Shown piece by piece: positions 27,074 through 36,185 of a stretch of 64,000 nucleotides of DNA. The translations under genes were made by a program, and so were the position numbers. Location: assembly GCA_016931965.1 (NCBI GenBank), contig JAFGDT010000086.1, positions 62,001-126,000 on the forward strand, in the 5' to 3' direction. The first letter of the stretch is position 1, and every line of letters begins with the position of its first letter. Source of the DNA: a bacterium (GTDB lineage: Bacteria; Zhuqueibacterota; QNDG01; DSAB01). The notes under the pieces were generated by a model. The model was not told the origin of the DNA. It worked only from the letters and a program-made list of their open reading frames with translations, and ran no database searches.

Positions 27074-27694
27074 TTAATAATCGGAAGCCTCCTCCCGCAA
27101 CAGGTTGACCTGTCCGTTTGTGTTGTTCAGAGCATCCTGCTCGAATGCATGCATCCGTGATTGTCTGATCTGCAAAACAAGCTCCGTTTTCTCACCATAA
27201 ACCGTTTCGATGATTTGACATGAATAGCGTGCCACCAGATGCATGATCACTCCCGTAAAATCATAGTCAAAAACAATGCGATAGGCCACCGTTACAAACC
27301 GTTCGATCTTTCCACCCCTGCTCAGCGTTTGTCTGGCGCACTCTCCATACGCTTTCGCCAAACCGCCAGTTCCCAGTTTGGTTCCTCCGAAATAACGCCC
27401 AATCACACAAACCACATTCGTTAAATCTCTCCCCTCAATAGCGTCGAGAATGGGTTTTCCAGCTGTACCGGCCGGCTCTCCTGCATCATGATACCGAAAA
27501 ATAGACCCGTCACCCCTACCAACACGATAAGCGTAAGAGATATGTGTGGCATGATGATGTTTTTGAGATATCTCTGAAATAAAAGTTTCGGCTTCATGTT
27601 GGCTGTCGACCGATTTTGCATACCCGATGAAGCGTGATCCCTTGATCTTGATTTCCTGAGAAGCGCTTTTCTGAAGTGTATAATAAGCATCCAC
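27074..27694 (-). CDS. yigZ: YigZ/IMPACT family protein
   Basis: 206 residues with the N-terminal UPF0029 domain ('IKGSRFIGYAKSVDS', 'HHATHISYAYRVG', 'DAGEPAGTAGKPILDAIEG', 'VIGRYFGGTKLGTGGLAKAYG') and the short C-terminal DUF1949 domain. Proteins of this family are linked to translation regulation (eukaryotic IMPACT) but the bacterial role is not settled. GTG 27694 is used. It sits between the IscU-like gene (64 bp) and the CNNM gene (TAA 10 bp before its start) in one direction. Confidence 0.93.
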   Translation of the reverse strand: MDAYYTLQKSASQEIKIKGSRFIGYAKSVDSQHEAETFISEISQKHHHATHISYAYRVGRGDGSIFRYHDAGEPAGTAGKPILDAIEGRDLTNVVCVIGRYFGGTKLGTGGLAKAYGECARQTLSRGGKIERFVTVAYRIVFDYDFTGVIMHLVARYSCQIIETVYGEKTELVLQIRQSRMHAFEQDALNNTNGQVNLLREEASDY

Positions 27695-27758
27695 AATTGT
27701 CTCAATTCATCCATGTGATGAAAAGAAAAAGATCTGCTCGCCCGATCCCCAAAAACCT

Positions 27759-28127
27759 CTATGTGATTTTCTGTTCCTCGCAACCAAATGCAGCCTGAAG
27801 GGCATCGATACAGGTCAGAGAACATCGTATTTTATTTTCAGGAAGGCCGCCCAACTCTTTATTCAATTCCTCTTTTGTGATCTGAATGGCCTCCTCAATT
27901 TTCTTCCCTTTGATCAGTTCGGTGAACAAACTCGCAGAGGCAATGGCAGCTACACAACCCATCACCTTCATCTTGACATCGACAATTCTGTCGTCCTCGA
28001 TTTGAAAATGGAGCTGGACCTGATCGCCATCAACCTCGTTCTTCGCACGTCCGACGACATCCGGCCTCTTCATTTCCCCGACATTGCGGGGACGGGCAAA
28101 ATGATCTTTCACAATATCGTTATACAC
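27759..28127 (-). CDS. IscU/NifU-N-like scaffold lacking two canonical cluster ligands
   Basis: 122 residues matching IscU from 'MYNDIVKDHFARPRNVG' onward. Canonical IscU ligands are C-G-D, the Cys of 'GCGAAIASSS' and H-C-S. Here C58 ('MGCVAAIASAS') and C102 ('RCSLTC') are present, but the first Cys is Asp (D33-G34-D35) and the His is Arg (R101). Extra Cys occur at 106 and 116. It could be a divergent Fe-S scaffold or sulfur-transfer protein. GTG 28127 lies six bases after GAGAGG; an upstream TTG (28133) directly abuts that site. It starts 14 bases after the porU-like stop; no iscS is nearby. Confidence 0.85.
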   Translation of the reverse strand: MYNDIVKDHFARPRNVGEMKRPDVVGRAKNEVDGDQVQLHFQIEDDRIVDVKMKVMGCVAAIASASLFTELIKGKKIEEAIQITKEELNKELGGLPENKIRCSLTCIDALQAAFGCEEQKIT

Positions 28128-28141
28128 AGTCAACCTCTCGG

Positions 28142-31100
28142 CTATCGCATAATCATGAGACGATTGATCTCTTCTTTACTCAGCTTCTTTCCATCCACAT
28201 AGGTCTGAGCAATCACTTTGTACAGATAAACACCATTGGCCAATTCATCTCCAACATCATCCCTGCCATCCCAGAATATTACATTCAATCCCGGTTCTCC
28301 GAGAATATCATCCATTACCCGAATAAGCTGACCATCCACAGTGAAGATTTTAATTTCAACATCAGCCCCTTGGCTTAGCTTGAATGTGAAATGGGTTGAC
28401 GTCTCAAACGGATTGGGGTAATTCAATACATCATCAATTTTTAAATCCCCCCGGGAGACCACTTCGAATACAATCGTCTGCGTGGAGGAATTGTTGGCAT
28501 TGTCCCACACTTTAAAGGACAATTCATGGATTCCGTTTTCCAGATCGGACAAGCGATAAATGAGCCGACCACCTAAATAACTGCCCTCTTCATACTGAAA
28601 ATATTCCGTCACATCTGTCTTGACTTGCCCGTCCAGTGTCAATATCATTTTATGCCCTATTTCACCTGTAATATTGACCCCGCTTTTGTCGTCTAGAATA
28701 TCGGCAACCAACTCCGGTTCTCCAGAAACCATGCCGCCAGAAATAAAATCCTCCCGCCCCGTAAAATAGAGATGCACATCGGGACCATCCGTATCGATCA
28801 GATTGCTGCTGGTCCCGACTTCAATATCATTGCGAAACCCACTCCCGTCCGTACCCTGACTCCAAAAATAGCAGCTCATGCGGCCGGTATTGCCCCCATA
28901 GGAAATATCCTTCGGTACGATAAACGCGATCTGAAATTGTCCATTTGTCACATTGGTCTCCCCCCGAAAAATGGCGTTCCCAGGCAGTGTATAGGGCAGT
29001 GGTGTACCATATTGCGTGGTGTAGACAATGTCCTTTTTGGAATCATAGCATTTCAGTCCCATTTTCCCTTGAAAACCATTCCACATAACACCCCCGTTTT
29101 CAATATATCCTTCCACCTGAACGACAGCCAGGGCTTGAAATGTATCCGGTTCCATTTTTGTAAATACAGCCTGGTATCGCGGAATACCCAACCGCATGGC
29201 GGGATCACCCAACAGATGGTACATCTCATTGTTTGTTTTGGAGGATACGTTTAATTTGGCCAGACGCAGCGCATCTCCCAACCGGAGTGTACGGCCCTGA
29301 CCGGTAAATAACTCCTCCATAAATGTCTTATTCAAGGCTTCATTGGGACCGGAGCTGCAGAACCGGGATGCGGCAATGACGGCAATGGCTCCCCTTCCGC
29401 CTCCATTGAGCAGATCCTCTGAGCAGCTCTGCTCTTCTGGATTGTCGTACAAAGCAAAAGCACACGTGGCTGCGTAAAAAAGGGGGAGCGCATCCGGATT
29501 GTCCAGATAGGGCAATGAACTTTGTCGGCTGAATACCCGCTCATGAGCCCAGAGACTTGAATTGCCGTGTCCAATAAAATTAACGAGGAGGGTTCCCCGG
29601 TTGATTTGAGCCAGCAGATCGTCGTGTGCTTGCGGCTTTCGCCTGCCTTCGACGGTTATGATTTCATTGTACTCGGTGAGATAGATTTTCTTCAGATTAA
29701 ATGATGGGGGAATAATCTCTTCAGCAATGGTCTCCGCTGACCTCGTATGCGTGGTTTCGTTCTCATCCCCTTCACCGGCTTTCTCATCATCTCCCACCAT
29801 CGTAATGAGATTCCGCCAATCTCCCCGCGACGGCTCGATTTCATAGTAGCGGATTTTATCAACGACAATTTGGGCTTCATCGGCACTCTGCACGGGAAGA
29901 CGACCCACAGCCAGATCCATATTTGAATCATTCCCATGGACATAGACATACCAGTCATCTGTGGCTCTGGATCCGCTTTCCGACAAACCGCTCTGTTCAA
30001 AAGGGGGTATCCAGTTTTGACCCGCACCAGATTGGATATTGCGGTAATCGTAATGGCCATCCCCGAAGAGGAGAAGATAGGAAGGCGGCACAGTCCAGTT
30101 TTCATAGGCATATCGGATAAAATCCCGAATGGCTGTCGGATCAAAAAGCCCCCAGCTAAATTCGTCATACACATTCTGAATATCGGCTATAAAAACAGCC
30201 ATCGAATCATCTCTCAAATCGCCTAACTGAAGTGCCTGGTCATAAAAATCCGGATGGGTGATAATGACGTAATCGGCTCCATTGTTTGGATCCCTGAGGT
30301 CCGAAGGCTCATCTTCCTCAATACCCACAGGAGAAAGACAGGCCAATTCCTGAAAGGCAATATAGCTTCGCGGTTTGCTGCTGACCGTATCGACAAATGC
30401 CCATCCCCCCGTAACGGATCGGAGATCCATTTTTCGTATGGATGCACTGTTTGTCACATCGAGCACGGTCGGTTCGGATGTAAATCCTGAGAGCTGATAA
30501 TCGTAACTGCCCGTTTCCGATTCTGAAAAGAATCGGAGCTTTCCCTGCAAACCCTTCAGATAACGACGATATGCCAGTTCGTACCAGTCGAGATAGGCCT
30601 GCGTTTCCTGTTTTGAACCGGCATAATGGAATGAGAGACTGTTTGTTCCGGACGGTGTGGCAACTGCCAAATCGACCGCATGGGAATACAAATTGATCAG
30701 CGGACCCCCAATTTGTGAGGACCCTGAAAAATTTACCGTACCGATGACCTGATCATTGAAATCTATTTGAAACGTGTTGATTCCATCGCCCGCTCCCATA
30801 AACCGGAAACGAAAATAAAGGGTGTCATTGGGGACAGGATCATATAAAACCACATCATAAGAACCCTCCTGTGCAGAGGTCGTAAACAACTGGCCACCCC
30901 AATGGATGCCTCCTTTGAGATGATTATACAATTCTTGTTCAAGAAATACATAGTCTCGGTATGAATCGATCGTCTGTGCATGGGGATCCGTTATCGAAGA
31001 GACCGTCGGAATCCGTCTCCCCTCTTTGTCATCATTGAACACGAGCCAGTACAAATTCTCAGTCGTATAGGGATTGATGTAATGATTGAATCGATCTTCT

Positions 31101-32092
31101 TCGGCGTCATACTCCCAGCCGGTAACGCCTATTCCGTAAAAGAGGAAATAATCGTATGAATCAAATCGGCCGTCATCCATTCCCACCAGGAGAATCGGAT
31201 TTTCGATGAGGCTGTCGGGACGGGAATCCGACATATTTCTCGGGAGCACGTGTCCGCCATTGTTAAATATTTTCAAAGTCGATGTTTCAATGGAACCGAT
31301 ATCAATGCCGTGACCGCTTAAAAAATTTCCGGTCACTTTATAGATGCCTTCTTGAGACACTGGGATCTTATATTTTTCGCCCATTTCAAAAATGCTTCCC
31401 GGTTTGCGTAATGGCTGTTCTCTTTTGATTCGCCAATGCCTGGCTTGATCATAATTGATCAACAGATGACGATATATCTCTTCGTTCTCGGTTTCCTGCC
31501 AGAATCCCTCTCTATCGACTGCTCCATCAAAATCGATCCTCAAAACAATCTTGCGATAGAACCGTATGCGATTCTCCATAGGATTGAATTGAAGGGGATA
31601 CAGTTTTATGCGAACAATTCTTTGAGCACCAACATAACCAGGATCTTCGGTTTCTACAAGAGAACCGGGTAAATATCTTTGTTCACGATAGTGTTCATTT
31701 TCATAATAATTTTCCAGAGGCAACCCCTCTTTCCGTTGAAGCTCAGGGACAGAAACAAGTCTGCAATTTTGCATTTCTTCAAATTCGGAAGATTCAACCG
31801 AAATCCTCACCTCACCATTTAAAGGGATACCCACAACCATTAGCCGACAGGGGACGGAGGGCTCACCGGGCTGGTCGGAGAAGCTCGCCATATAAAAATC
31901 TGCATGAATATAGGATCGATTATCGATGACCAGTGTATCCAGTTGAAATTGTGTCGGTGAAAAGTCGACGATAACCGCATTTTGAGAAGGAAAGTCTATT
32001 TGAAAATCCTTTTCACCCTGTGACCACACCACGCTGAAACAACCAAGAACCAAAATGAACAGACTTTTTTTCATGAATGGACAGCGAATCAT
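28142..32092 (-). CDS. porU: PorU-like C25 (gingipain-family) peptidase with FlgD-like C-terminal domain
   Basis: 1316 residues. A signal peptide (to 'VVWSQ') is followed by a PorU-like N-region ('YKIPVSQEGIYKV', 'LKIFNNGGHVLPRN', 'DGRFDSYDYFLFYG'), a C25 caspase-fold domain with catalytic-type H842 in 'IGHGNSS' and C877 in 'AATCAFALYD', and a FlgD/type IX sorting-like C-terminus ('VLNYPNPFETSTHF ... GVYLYKV', ending MIMR). PorU is the outer-membrane sortase of the type IX system; a secreted gingipain-like protease with the same layout is the alternative. ATG 32092 has AAAGG at a good distance. It follows the CDF gene and is followed by the IscU-like gene, all same strand. Confidence 0.8.
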   Translation of the reverse strand: MIRCPFMKKSLFILVLGCFSVVWSQGEKDFQIDFPSQNAVIVDFSPTQFQLDTLVIDNRSYIHADFYMASFSDQPGEPSVPCRLMVVGIPLNGEVRISVESSEFEEMQNCRLVSVPELQRKEGLPLENYYENEHYREQRYLPGSLVETEDPGYVGAQRIVRIKLYPLQFNPMENRIRFYRKIVLRIDFDGAVDREGFWQETENEEIYRHLLINYDQARHWRIKREQPLRKPGSIFEMGEKYKIPVSQEGIYKVTGNFLSGHGIDIGSIETSTLKIFNNGGHVLPRNMSDSRPDSLIENPILLVGMDDGRFDSYDYFLFYGIGVTGWEYDAEEDRFNHYINPYTTENLYWLVFNDDKEGRRIPTVSSITDPHAQTIDSYRDYVFLEQELYNHLKGGIHWGGQLFTTSAQEGSYDVVLYDPVPNDTLYFRFRFMGAGDGINTFQIDFNDQVIGTVNFSGSSQIGGPLINLYSHAVDLAVATPSGTNSLSFHYAGSKQETQAYLDWYELAYRRYLKGLQGKLRFFSESETGSYDYQLSGFTSEPTVLDVTNSASIRKMDLRSVTGGWAFVDTVSSKPRSYIAFQELACLSPVGIEEDEPSDLRDPNNGADYVIITHPDFYDQALQLGDLRDDSMAVFIADIQNVYDEFSWGLFDPTAIRDFIRYAYENWTVPPSYLLLFGDGHYDYRNIQSGAGQNWIPPFEQSGLSESGSRATDDWYVYVHGNDSNMDLAVGRLPVQSADEAQIVVDKIRYYEIEPSRGDWRNLITMVGDDEKAGEGDENETTHTRSAETIAEEIIPPSFNLKKIYLTEYNEIITVEGRRKPQAHDDLLAQINRGTLLVNFIGHGNSSLWAHERVFSRQSSLPYLDNPDALPLFYAATCAFALYDNPEEQSCSEDLLNGGGRGAIAVIAASRFCSSGPNEALNKTFMEELFTGQGRTLRLGDALRLAKLNVSSKTNNEMYHLLGDPAMRLGIPRYQAVFTKMEPDTFQALAVVQVEGYIENGGVMWNGFQGKMGLKCYDSKKDIVYTTQYGTPLPYTLPGNAIFRGETNVTNGQFQIAFIVPKDISYGGNTGRMSCYFWSQGTDGSGFRNDIEVGTSSNLIDTDGPDVHLYFTGREDFISGGMVSGEPELVADILDDKSGVNITGEIGHKMILTLDGQVKTDVTEYFQYEEGSYLGGRLIYRLSDLENGIHELSFKVWDNANNSSTQTIVFEVVSRGDLKIDDVLNYPNPFETSTHFTFKLSQGADVEIKIFTVDGQLIRVMDDILGEPGLNVIFWDGRDDVGDELANGVYLYKVIAQTYVDGKKLSKEEINRLMIMR

Positions 32093-32110
32093 AATGCCCT
32101 TTTGATGACT

Positions 32111-33295
32111 TCAAAATGCATAACGAGGTTCAACATCAACAACCACCTTTTTAATCTGAGGGAATGCTCTGAGGATATTCTGCTGTATATCCCTTATCAA
32201 GGATTCAATCTCCTGATCCTTCATATTGGGATCGGCAACCAGATCAAAAAAAATCGTTTTACCATGATTATCCGTCTCCACTTTCAGTGCATGATAAGAA
32301 ATCCATGTGCTTTGCCATTTATTCAGGTACCTTTTTAGGAACAGACGGATTTCTTTTAAATCGGTGTCTTTTATATTGATTGGATCCAGATGCACAGTGG
32401 TATAGGTTTGGAATTTCCGATTGATCGTATTTTCAACCTCTTCTGCCAAATCATGGGCATACTTGAGTGATAACTGATCAGACACTTCGATATGACACGA
32501 TAAAACCATAAACCGGCCATATTGGTGAATCACCAGATCATGAACATCGATGACCTCTGAGAATGCCCTGACCGCCCGCTTCACACGCCGTATCAATCGA
32601 TCTGGCGGCGGTTTACCCAAAAGATCATCAATCCCTTTTCTGGCGATCTCCCAACCGGTATAAACGATCAATCCGGCCACGAGGATCCCGACAATGCCAT
32701 CGAGAGCGGAAAGACCGAAACGCTGGCCCACAAAAGCGACAATAACAAGAAGAGAAGAAATTGCATCAGTTCTGTGGTGCCAGAAATCGGCCTCAATGGC
32801 ATCGGATTCAATAGCCTTTCCCAGATCGCGAGAAAAGCGGGCCAGCCACTCCTTGACCACAATGGTCAAAAGAATCAGACCGATAATCCACCAAGATGCT
32901 TTGAAATCCACGGGATGAAACAGCCGTTCCAGTGATCCTTTTAAAATCTCAAGTCCCACAGCCACAAGCAGGACGGCCACGACGACTGTAGCAATAGCCT
33001 CCATACGGCCGTGTCCGAAGGGATGCGTGGCATCGGATGGTTTTTTAGCGACACGGAATGAAATCACAATCACAACAGAAGTGGAGACATCGGAAAGTGT
33101 ATGAAAAGCATCGGCAATCAGCGAAACCGATCCGGTCAGAATACCAATGATGCCCTTGAGTACAAAAAGGACACTGTTGACGATGATGCTCACCCAGCCT
33201 TCGAGCATGCCATACTGGCTCCGAACCGACTGAAGCTGTGTACGCTTCCAGTTGCGAATCGATTTTTGAACAATGAAACGGGTAAAAAAATTCAT
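32111..33295 (-). CDS. Cation diffusion facilitator (CDF) family metal transporter
   Basis: 394 residues, six membrane segments (about 30-225) and a long cytoplasmic C-terminal half. Metal-site motifs are HxxxD type: 'IADAFHTLSDVST' in helix 2 and 'EADFWHHRTDAISS' in helix 5. The C-terminal domain continues past the usual ZT-dimer length with 'YHALKVETDNHGKTIFFDLVADP', a second metal-chaperone-like fold, so this is the longer CDF form. It exports Zn2+, Fe2+ or a similar divalent ion in exchange for protons. The start lies 166 bases from the divergent patatin gene. Confidence 0.93.
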   Translation of the reverse strand: MNFFTRFIVQKSIRNWKRTQLQSVRSQYGMLEGWVSIIVNSVLFVLKGIIGILTGSVSLIADAFHTLSDVSTSVVIVISFRVAKKPSDATHPFGHGRMEAIATVVVAVLLVAVGLEILKGSLERLFHPVDFKASWWIIGLILLTIVVKEWLARFSRDLGKAIESDAIEADFWHHRTDAISSLLVIVAFVGQRFGLSALDGIVGILVAGLIVYTGWEIARKGIDDLLGKPPPDRLIRRVKRAVRAFSEVIDVHDLVIHQYGRFMVLSCHIEVSDQLSLKYAHDLAEEVENTINRKFQTYTTVHLDPINIKDTDLKEIRLFLKRYLNKWQSTWISYHALKVETDNHGKTIFFDLVADPNMKDQEIESLIRDIQQNILRAFPQIKKVVVDVEPRYAF

Positions 33296-33427
33296 TTTAC
33301 TTTCGGAATAATAACGAAGATACCGGAATAGATCACATCATCATTCAGAACACAAGATAATATAGAAAAGAGAGAATAAAAAAGAAAGGAAATTTTATAC
33401 TTTTATCCAGACGCAAAACGATCCACC

Positions 33428-33456
33428 TTGCATTTCACTATCCATTGTTGTATCTT
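33428..33456 (+). promoter_or_regulatory. Promoter of the patatin gene, predicting a leaderless mRNA
   Basis: TTGCAT (33428-33433), 17-base spacer, TATCTT (33451-33456). The patatin ATG begins only six bases after the -10 element and no Shine-Dalgarno precedes it, so transcription would start at or next to the ATG. Confidence 0.5.
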
Positions 33457-33461
33457 TTGAC

Positions 33462-36101
33462 ATGAAAAAATCCTGTTTACTCATTTTGATACTGGGATTT
33501 TTCATCCTTTTTCCCCTGAAAATCCGAGCCCAAAGTTCGCGGATTGAAATCCCGCTTGATCTTGACAGAACACAACCTAAAAAAGACAGTTTTATCTCCT
33601 ATTATCAATTTAAAAGACCCAAGATCACGCTGGCACTAAGCGGTGGAGGCGCCCGCGGACTCGCCCAAATCGGCGTGCTGAAAGTCTTCGAGCGTCACGG
33701 ACTGCCCATCGACGGCATAGCCGGCACCAGCATGGGAGCCATTGTGGGCGGTCTTTTTGCTGTCGGATACTCAGCAGCCGAAATCGAAAGCCTGGCCTAT
33801 CAGATCCGCTGGAATGAAATCATACAGGATGCTCCACTACGGGATCAGCTTTTTCTCAGCCAGAAAGAAGAGAAAGAACGATACATTCTCCAGCTCCGTC
33901 TCAAGGGTCTCTCCCCAGAGATCCCTTCAGCCTATACCTCGGGTCAGAAATTGACAACCCTTCTCACCGAATTGATTATGAATTCCCCTTATTCTTGTTC
34001 TTCCAACTTTGATTACTTGCGTATCCCATTCAGAGCATTGGCCACCGATCTGTTGACCGGTGAGGGGGTCGTTCTTCGAGAGGGTTCGCTGATTGATGCG
34101 CTCCGGGCCAGCATGGCCATCCCACTGCTTTTCACGCCGGTAGAAATGAACGATGCGATGCTGGTGGATGGCGGGCTGATTCAGAATCTTCCGGTATCGG
34201 AAGCAAAGACACTCGGCGGTGATCTGGTCATTGCCATAGACACATCCTCAAAACTCCGAAACCCAGGTGCACTCAATGCACCATGGGAAATCGCCGATCA
34301 GGTCACAACAATCATGCAAAACAACAGAGTCCGTTCTGAAATGGACCAAGCAGACGTTGCCATTCAACCACTCCTAGAAGATATCTCGAATACAGATTTT
34401 GATGATATCAAAGCGATTATTCAATCGGGTGAAAAGGCAGCCGAGGAAGCCATTCCCATGATAGAACAATTTTTAAGTTGGAAGTCAAACTTGCAGTCCG
34501 ATTTATTATATCGAATCAAAGAGATTGCTATATCCGGATGCCGTTATCTTGACTCAGATCCTCTCATTTCAAATATGAATATCGATACTTCCTATGCAAT
34601 ACCCGAAGAACAGATTCTCTGGGCCGGGCACACCTTACTTCAAACCGGTTATTTTCATGACATCTCAACTTTCGTGGATACTTTAACAGACCGTCTTGTA
34701 TTTCTGGTAAACGAGAATCCGATGATTCATGAAATTGCCTTTTCCGGTAATCATATTTTATCTGATTCAGCTCTCTACGCCTGCATGTCCATCAGACCCG
34801 GTGAGGTCCTCAATATTCAGAAAGGTCGCCGCGACCGAATACAGATCATTGAAAAGTATAGAACAGCCGGTTATAGTCTAGCAGATATTGATACGGTCAT
34901 CATGGATGAAGGCGTTCTGAATATCATCATCAATGAAGGGGAGATCGGGCGCATCAACCTGCACGGTAATGATCACACCCATTCGTTTGTAATAGATCGT
35001 GAGTTGCCTTTCAAATCAGGCGATCTAATGAACATCTCTCTTCTCAAGCAGGGTATCGAAAACATATACAGTACGGGGTATTTTGAAAGTGTCCGGTTGA
35101 ACGTGGAGCGTAAGGGTCAGAACTGGGATCTCAATCTGCACCTTGTTGAACAGAGAAACACCCTGCTGAGGCTGGGACTTCGATATGATTTGGAGAGGCG
35201 TTCACAGGGCTTACTTGAAATCATCAGAGAAAACCTGCTCGGCTTCGGTGGGAAGGGATCGTTGACCGGTCTTTTGGGTAAACGGGATGAGTTACTGCAG
35301 GCTCGCTTCTGGTCGGATCGTTTATATAATACCTATATGACATTCAATTTCAATTTTTCCATGCAGAAGCGCCAATTCGATTATTATGAAAATCACCAGA
35401 TCGAAGGAAATTATACCCAATCGATTACGGAAGGATCACTTGCATTCGGACAGCAAATGCGCCGATTGGGTACGTTATCCCTGCGTATAAAAATCGAAGA
35501 TATTGATCTAAAACCCAACTCTGGATTCAATACACCAAGAGAAAAATTTACCCTGTTTAATATCATTCTCCGTTCCGAAGTTGATACCCGGGATCGCATG
35601 CCGTTTCCGCATGCCGGCAAATATCATATTCTGGAATATGAATCGGCTTACCAGTTTCTCGGGAGTGCGATCGCTTATTTCAAGATTTTTTCTTCAATGG
35701 AATCCTATTATGCGATTTCCCCTTCGGTCATATTCCATCCAAGAATCCGGTGGGGAACATCAGACCTGACGATTCCTTTTGTCAAACAGTTTCGGGTAGG
35801 GGGTATGGACTCCTTTTCAGGAGTATGCGAAAATACTTTTATAGGCAAACGGTTTTTTGTGATCGATGGAGAACTTTCCTTCCAACTGCCCTGGCCAAAA
35901 TGGCTGGAATCTTATCTCTCCATTCGATATCATTTTGGGGGGATTTGGACCGATTATACGAAAATCAAAACCAGCGATTTCAAACAGGGAATCGGTCTTA
36001 TTCTTTCGGTCAACACACCTTTAGGACCGATACAAACGGGATATGGTCACATGAGTGATGGATACAATCAATTCTATTTTTCTGCCGGCTATCGCTTTTA
36101 A
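33462..36101 (+). CDS. Patatin-like phospholipase with POTRA domains and outer-membrane barrel (type Vd-like)
   Basis: 879 residues: signal peptide (1-23, 'KIRAQ'), patatin lipase domain (about 53-330) with oxyanion loop GGGARG (61-66), nucleophile S90 in GTSMG and D236 in 'VDGGLIQNLP', then POTRA-like units starting near 351 ('IKEIAISGCRYL'), 421 ('IHEIAFSGNHIL') and 496 ('GRINLHGNDHTH'), then a BamA/TamA-like barrel ending in Phe. This is the layout of PlpD and FplA, phospholipases A1 that are exported through their own barrel. Those have one POTRA; three here is unusual. It is monocistronic, with a promoter immediately upstream. Confidence 0.92.
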   Translation: MKKSCLLILILGFFILFPLKIRAQSSRIEIPLDLDRTQPKKDSFISYYQFKRPKITLALSGGGARGLAQIGVLKVFERHGLPIDGIAGTSMGAIVGGLFAVGYSAAEIESLAYQIRWNEIIQDAPLRDQLFLSQKEEKERYILQLRLKGLSPEIPSAYTSGQKLTTLLTELIMNSPYSCSSNFDYLRIPFRALATDLLTGEGVVLREGSLIDALRASMAIPLLFTPVEMNDAMLVDGGLIQNLPVSEAKTLGGDLVIAIDTSSKLRNPGALNAPWEIADQVTTIMQNNRVRSEMDQADVAIQPLLEDISNTDFDDIKAIIQSGEKAAEEAIPMIEQFLSWKSNLQSDLLYRIKEIAISGCRYLDSDPLISNMNIDTSYAIPEEQILWAGHTLLQTGYFHDISTFVDTLTDRLVFLVNENPMIHEIAFSGNHILSDSALYACMSIRPGEVLNIQKGRRDRIQIIEKYRTAGYSLADIDTVIMDEGVLNIIINEGEIGRINLHGNDHTHSFVIDRELPFKSGDLMNISLLKQGIENIYSTGYFESVRLNVERKGQNWDLNLHLVEQRNTLLRLGLRYDLERRSQGLLEIIRENLLGFGGKGSLTGLLGKRDELLQARFWSDRLYNTYMTFNFNFSMQKRQFDYYENHQIEGNYTQSITEGSLAFGQQMRRLGTLSLRIKIEDIDLKPNSGFNTPREKFTLFNIILRSEVDTRDRMPFPHAGKYHILEYESAYQFLGSAIAYFKIFSSMESYYAISPSVIFHPRIRWGTSDLTIPFVKQFRVGGMDSFSGVCENTFIGKRFFVIDGELSFQLPWPKWLESYLSIRYHFGGIWTDYTKIKTSDFKQGIGLILSVNTPLGPIQTGYGHMSDGYNQFYFSAGYRF

Positions 36102-36185
36102 GCGAGTAAGTGCCTCCCTCCCCGACCATCTTGATTGTTCACAATCAAAATCCATTATAGATGATCCGATACGAACTGCCGGATC

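Noticed and set aside
36131-36148. TTGATTGT/ACAATCAA hairpin between the patatin and beta-barrel genes
   Set aside because: AT-rich stem without a clear T-tract; could be a weak bidirectional terminator but not supported enough to list.
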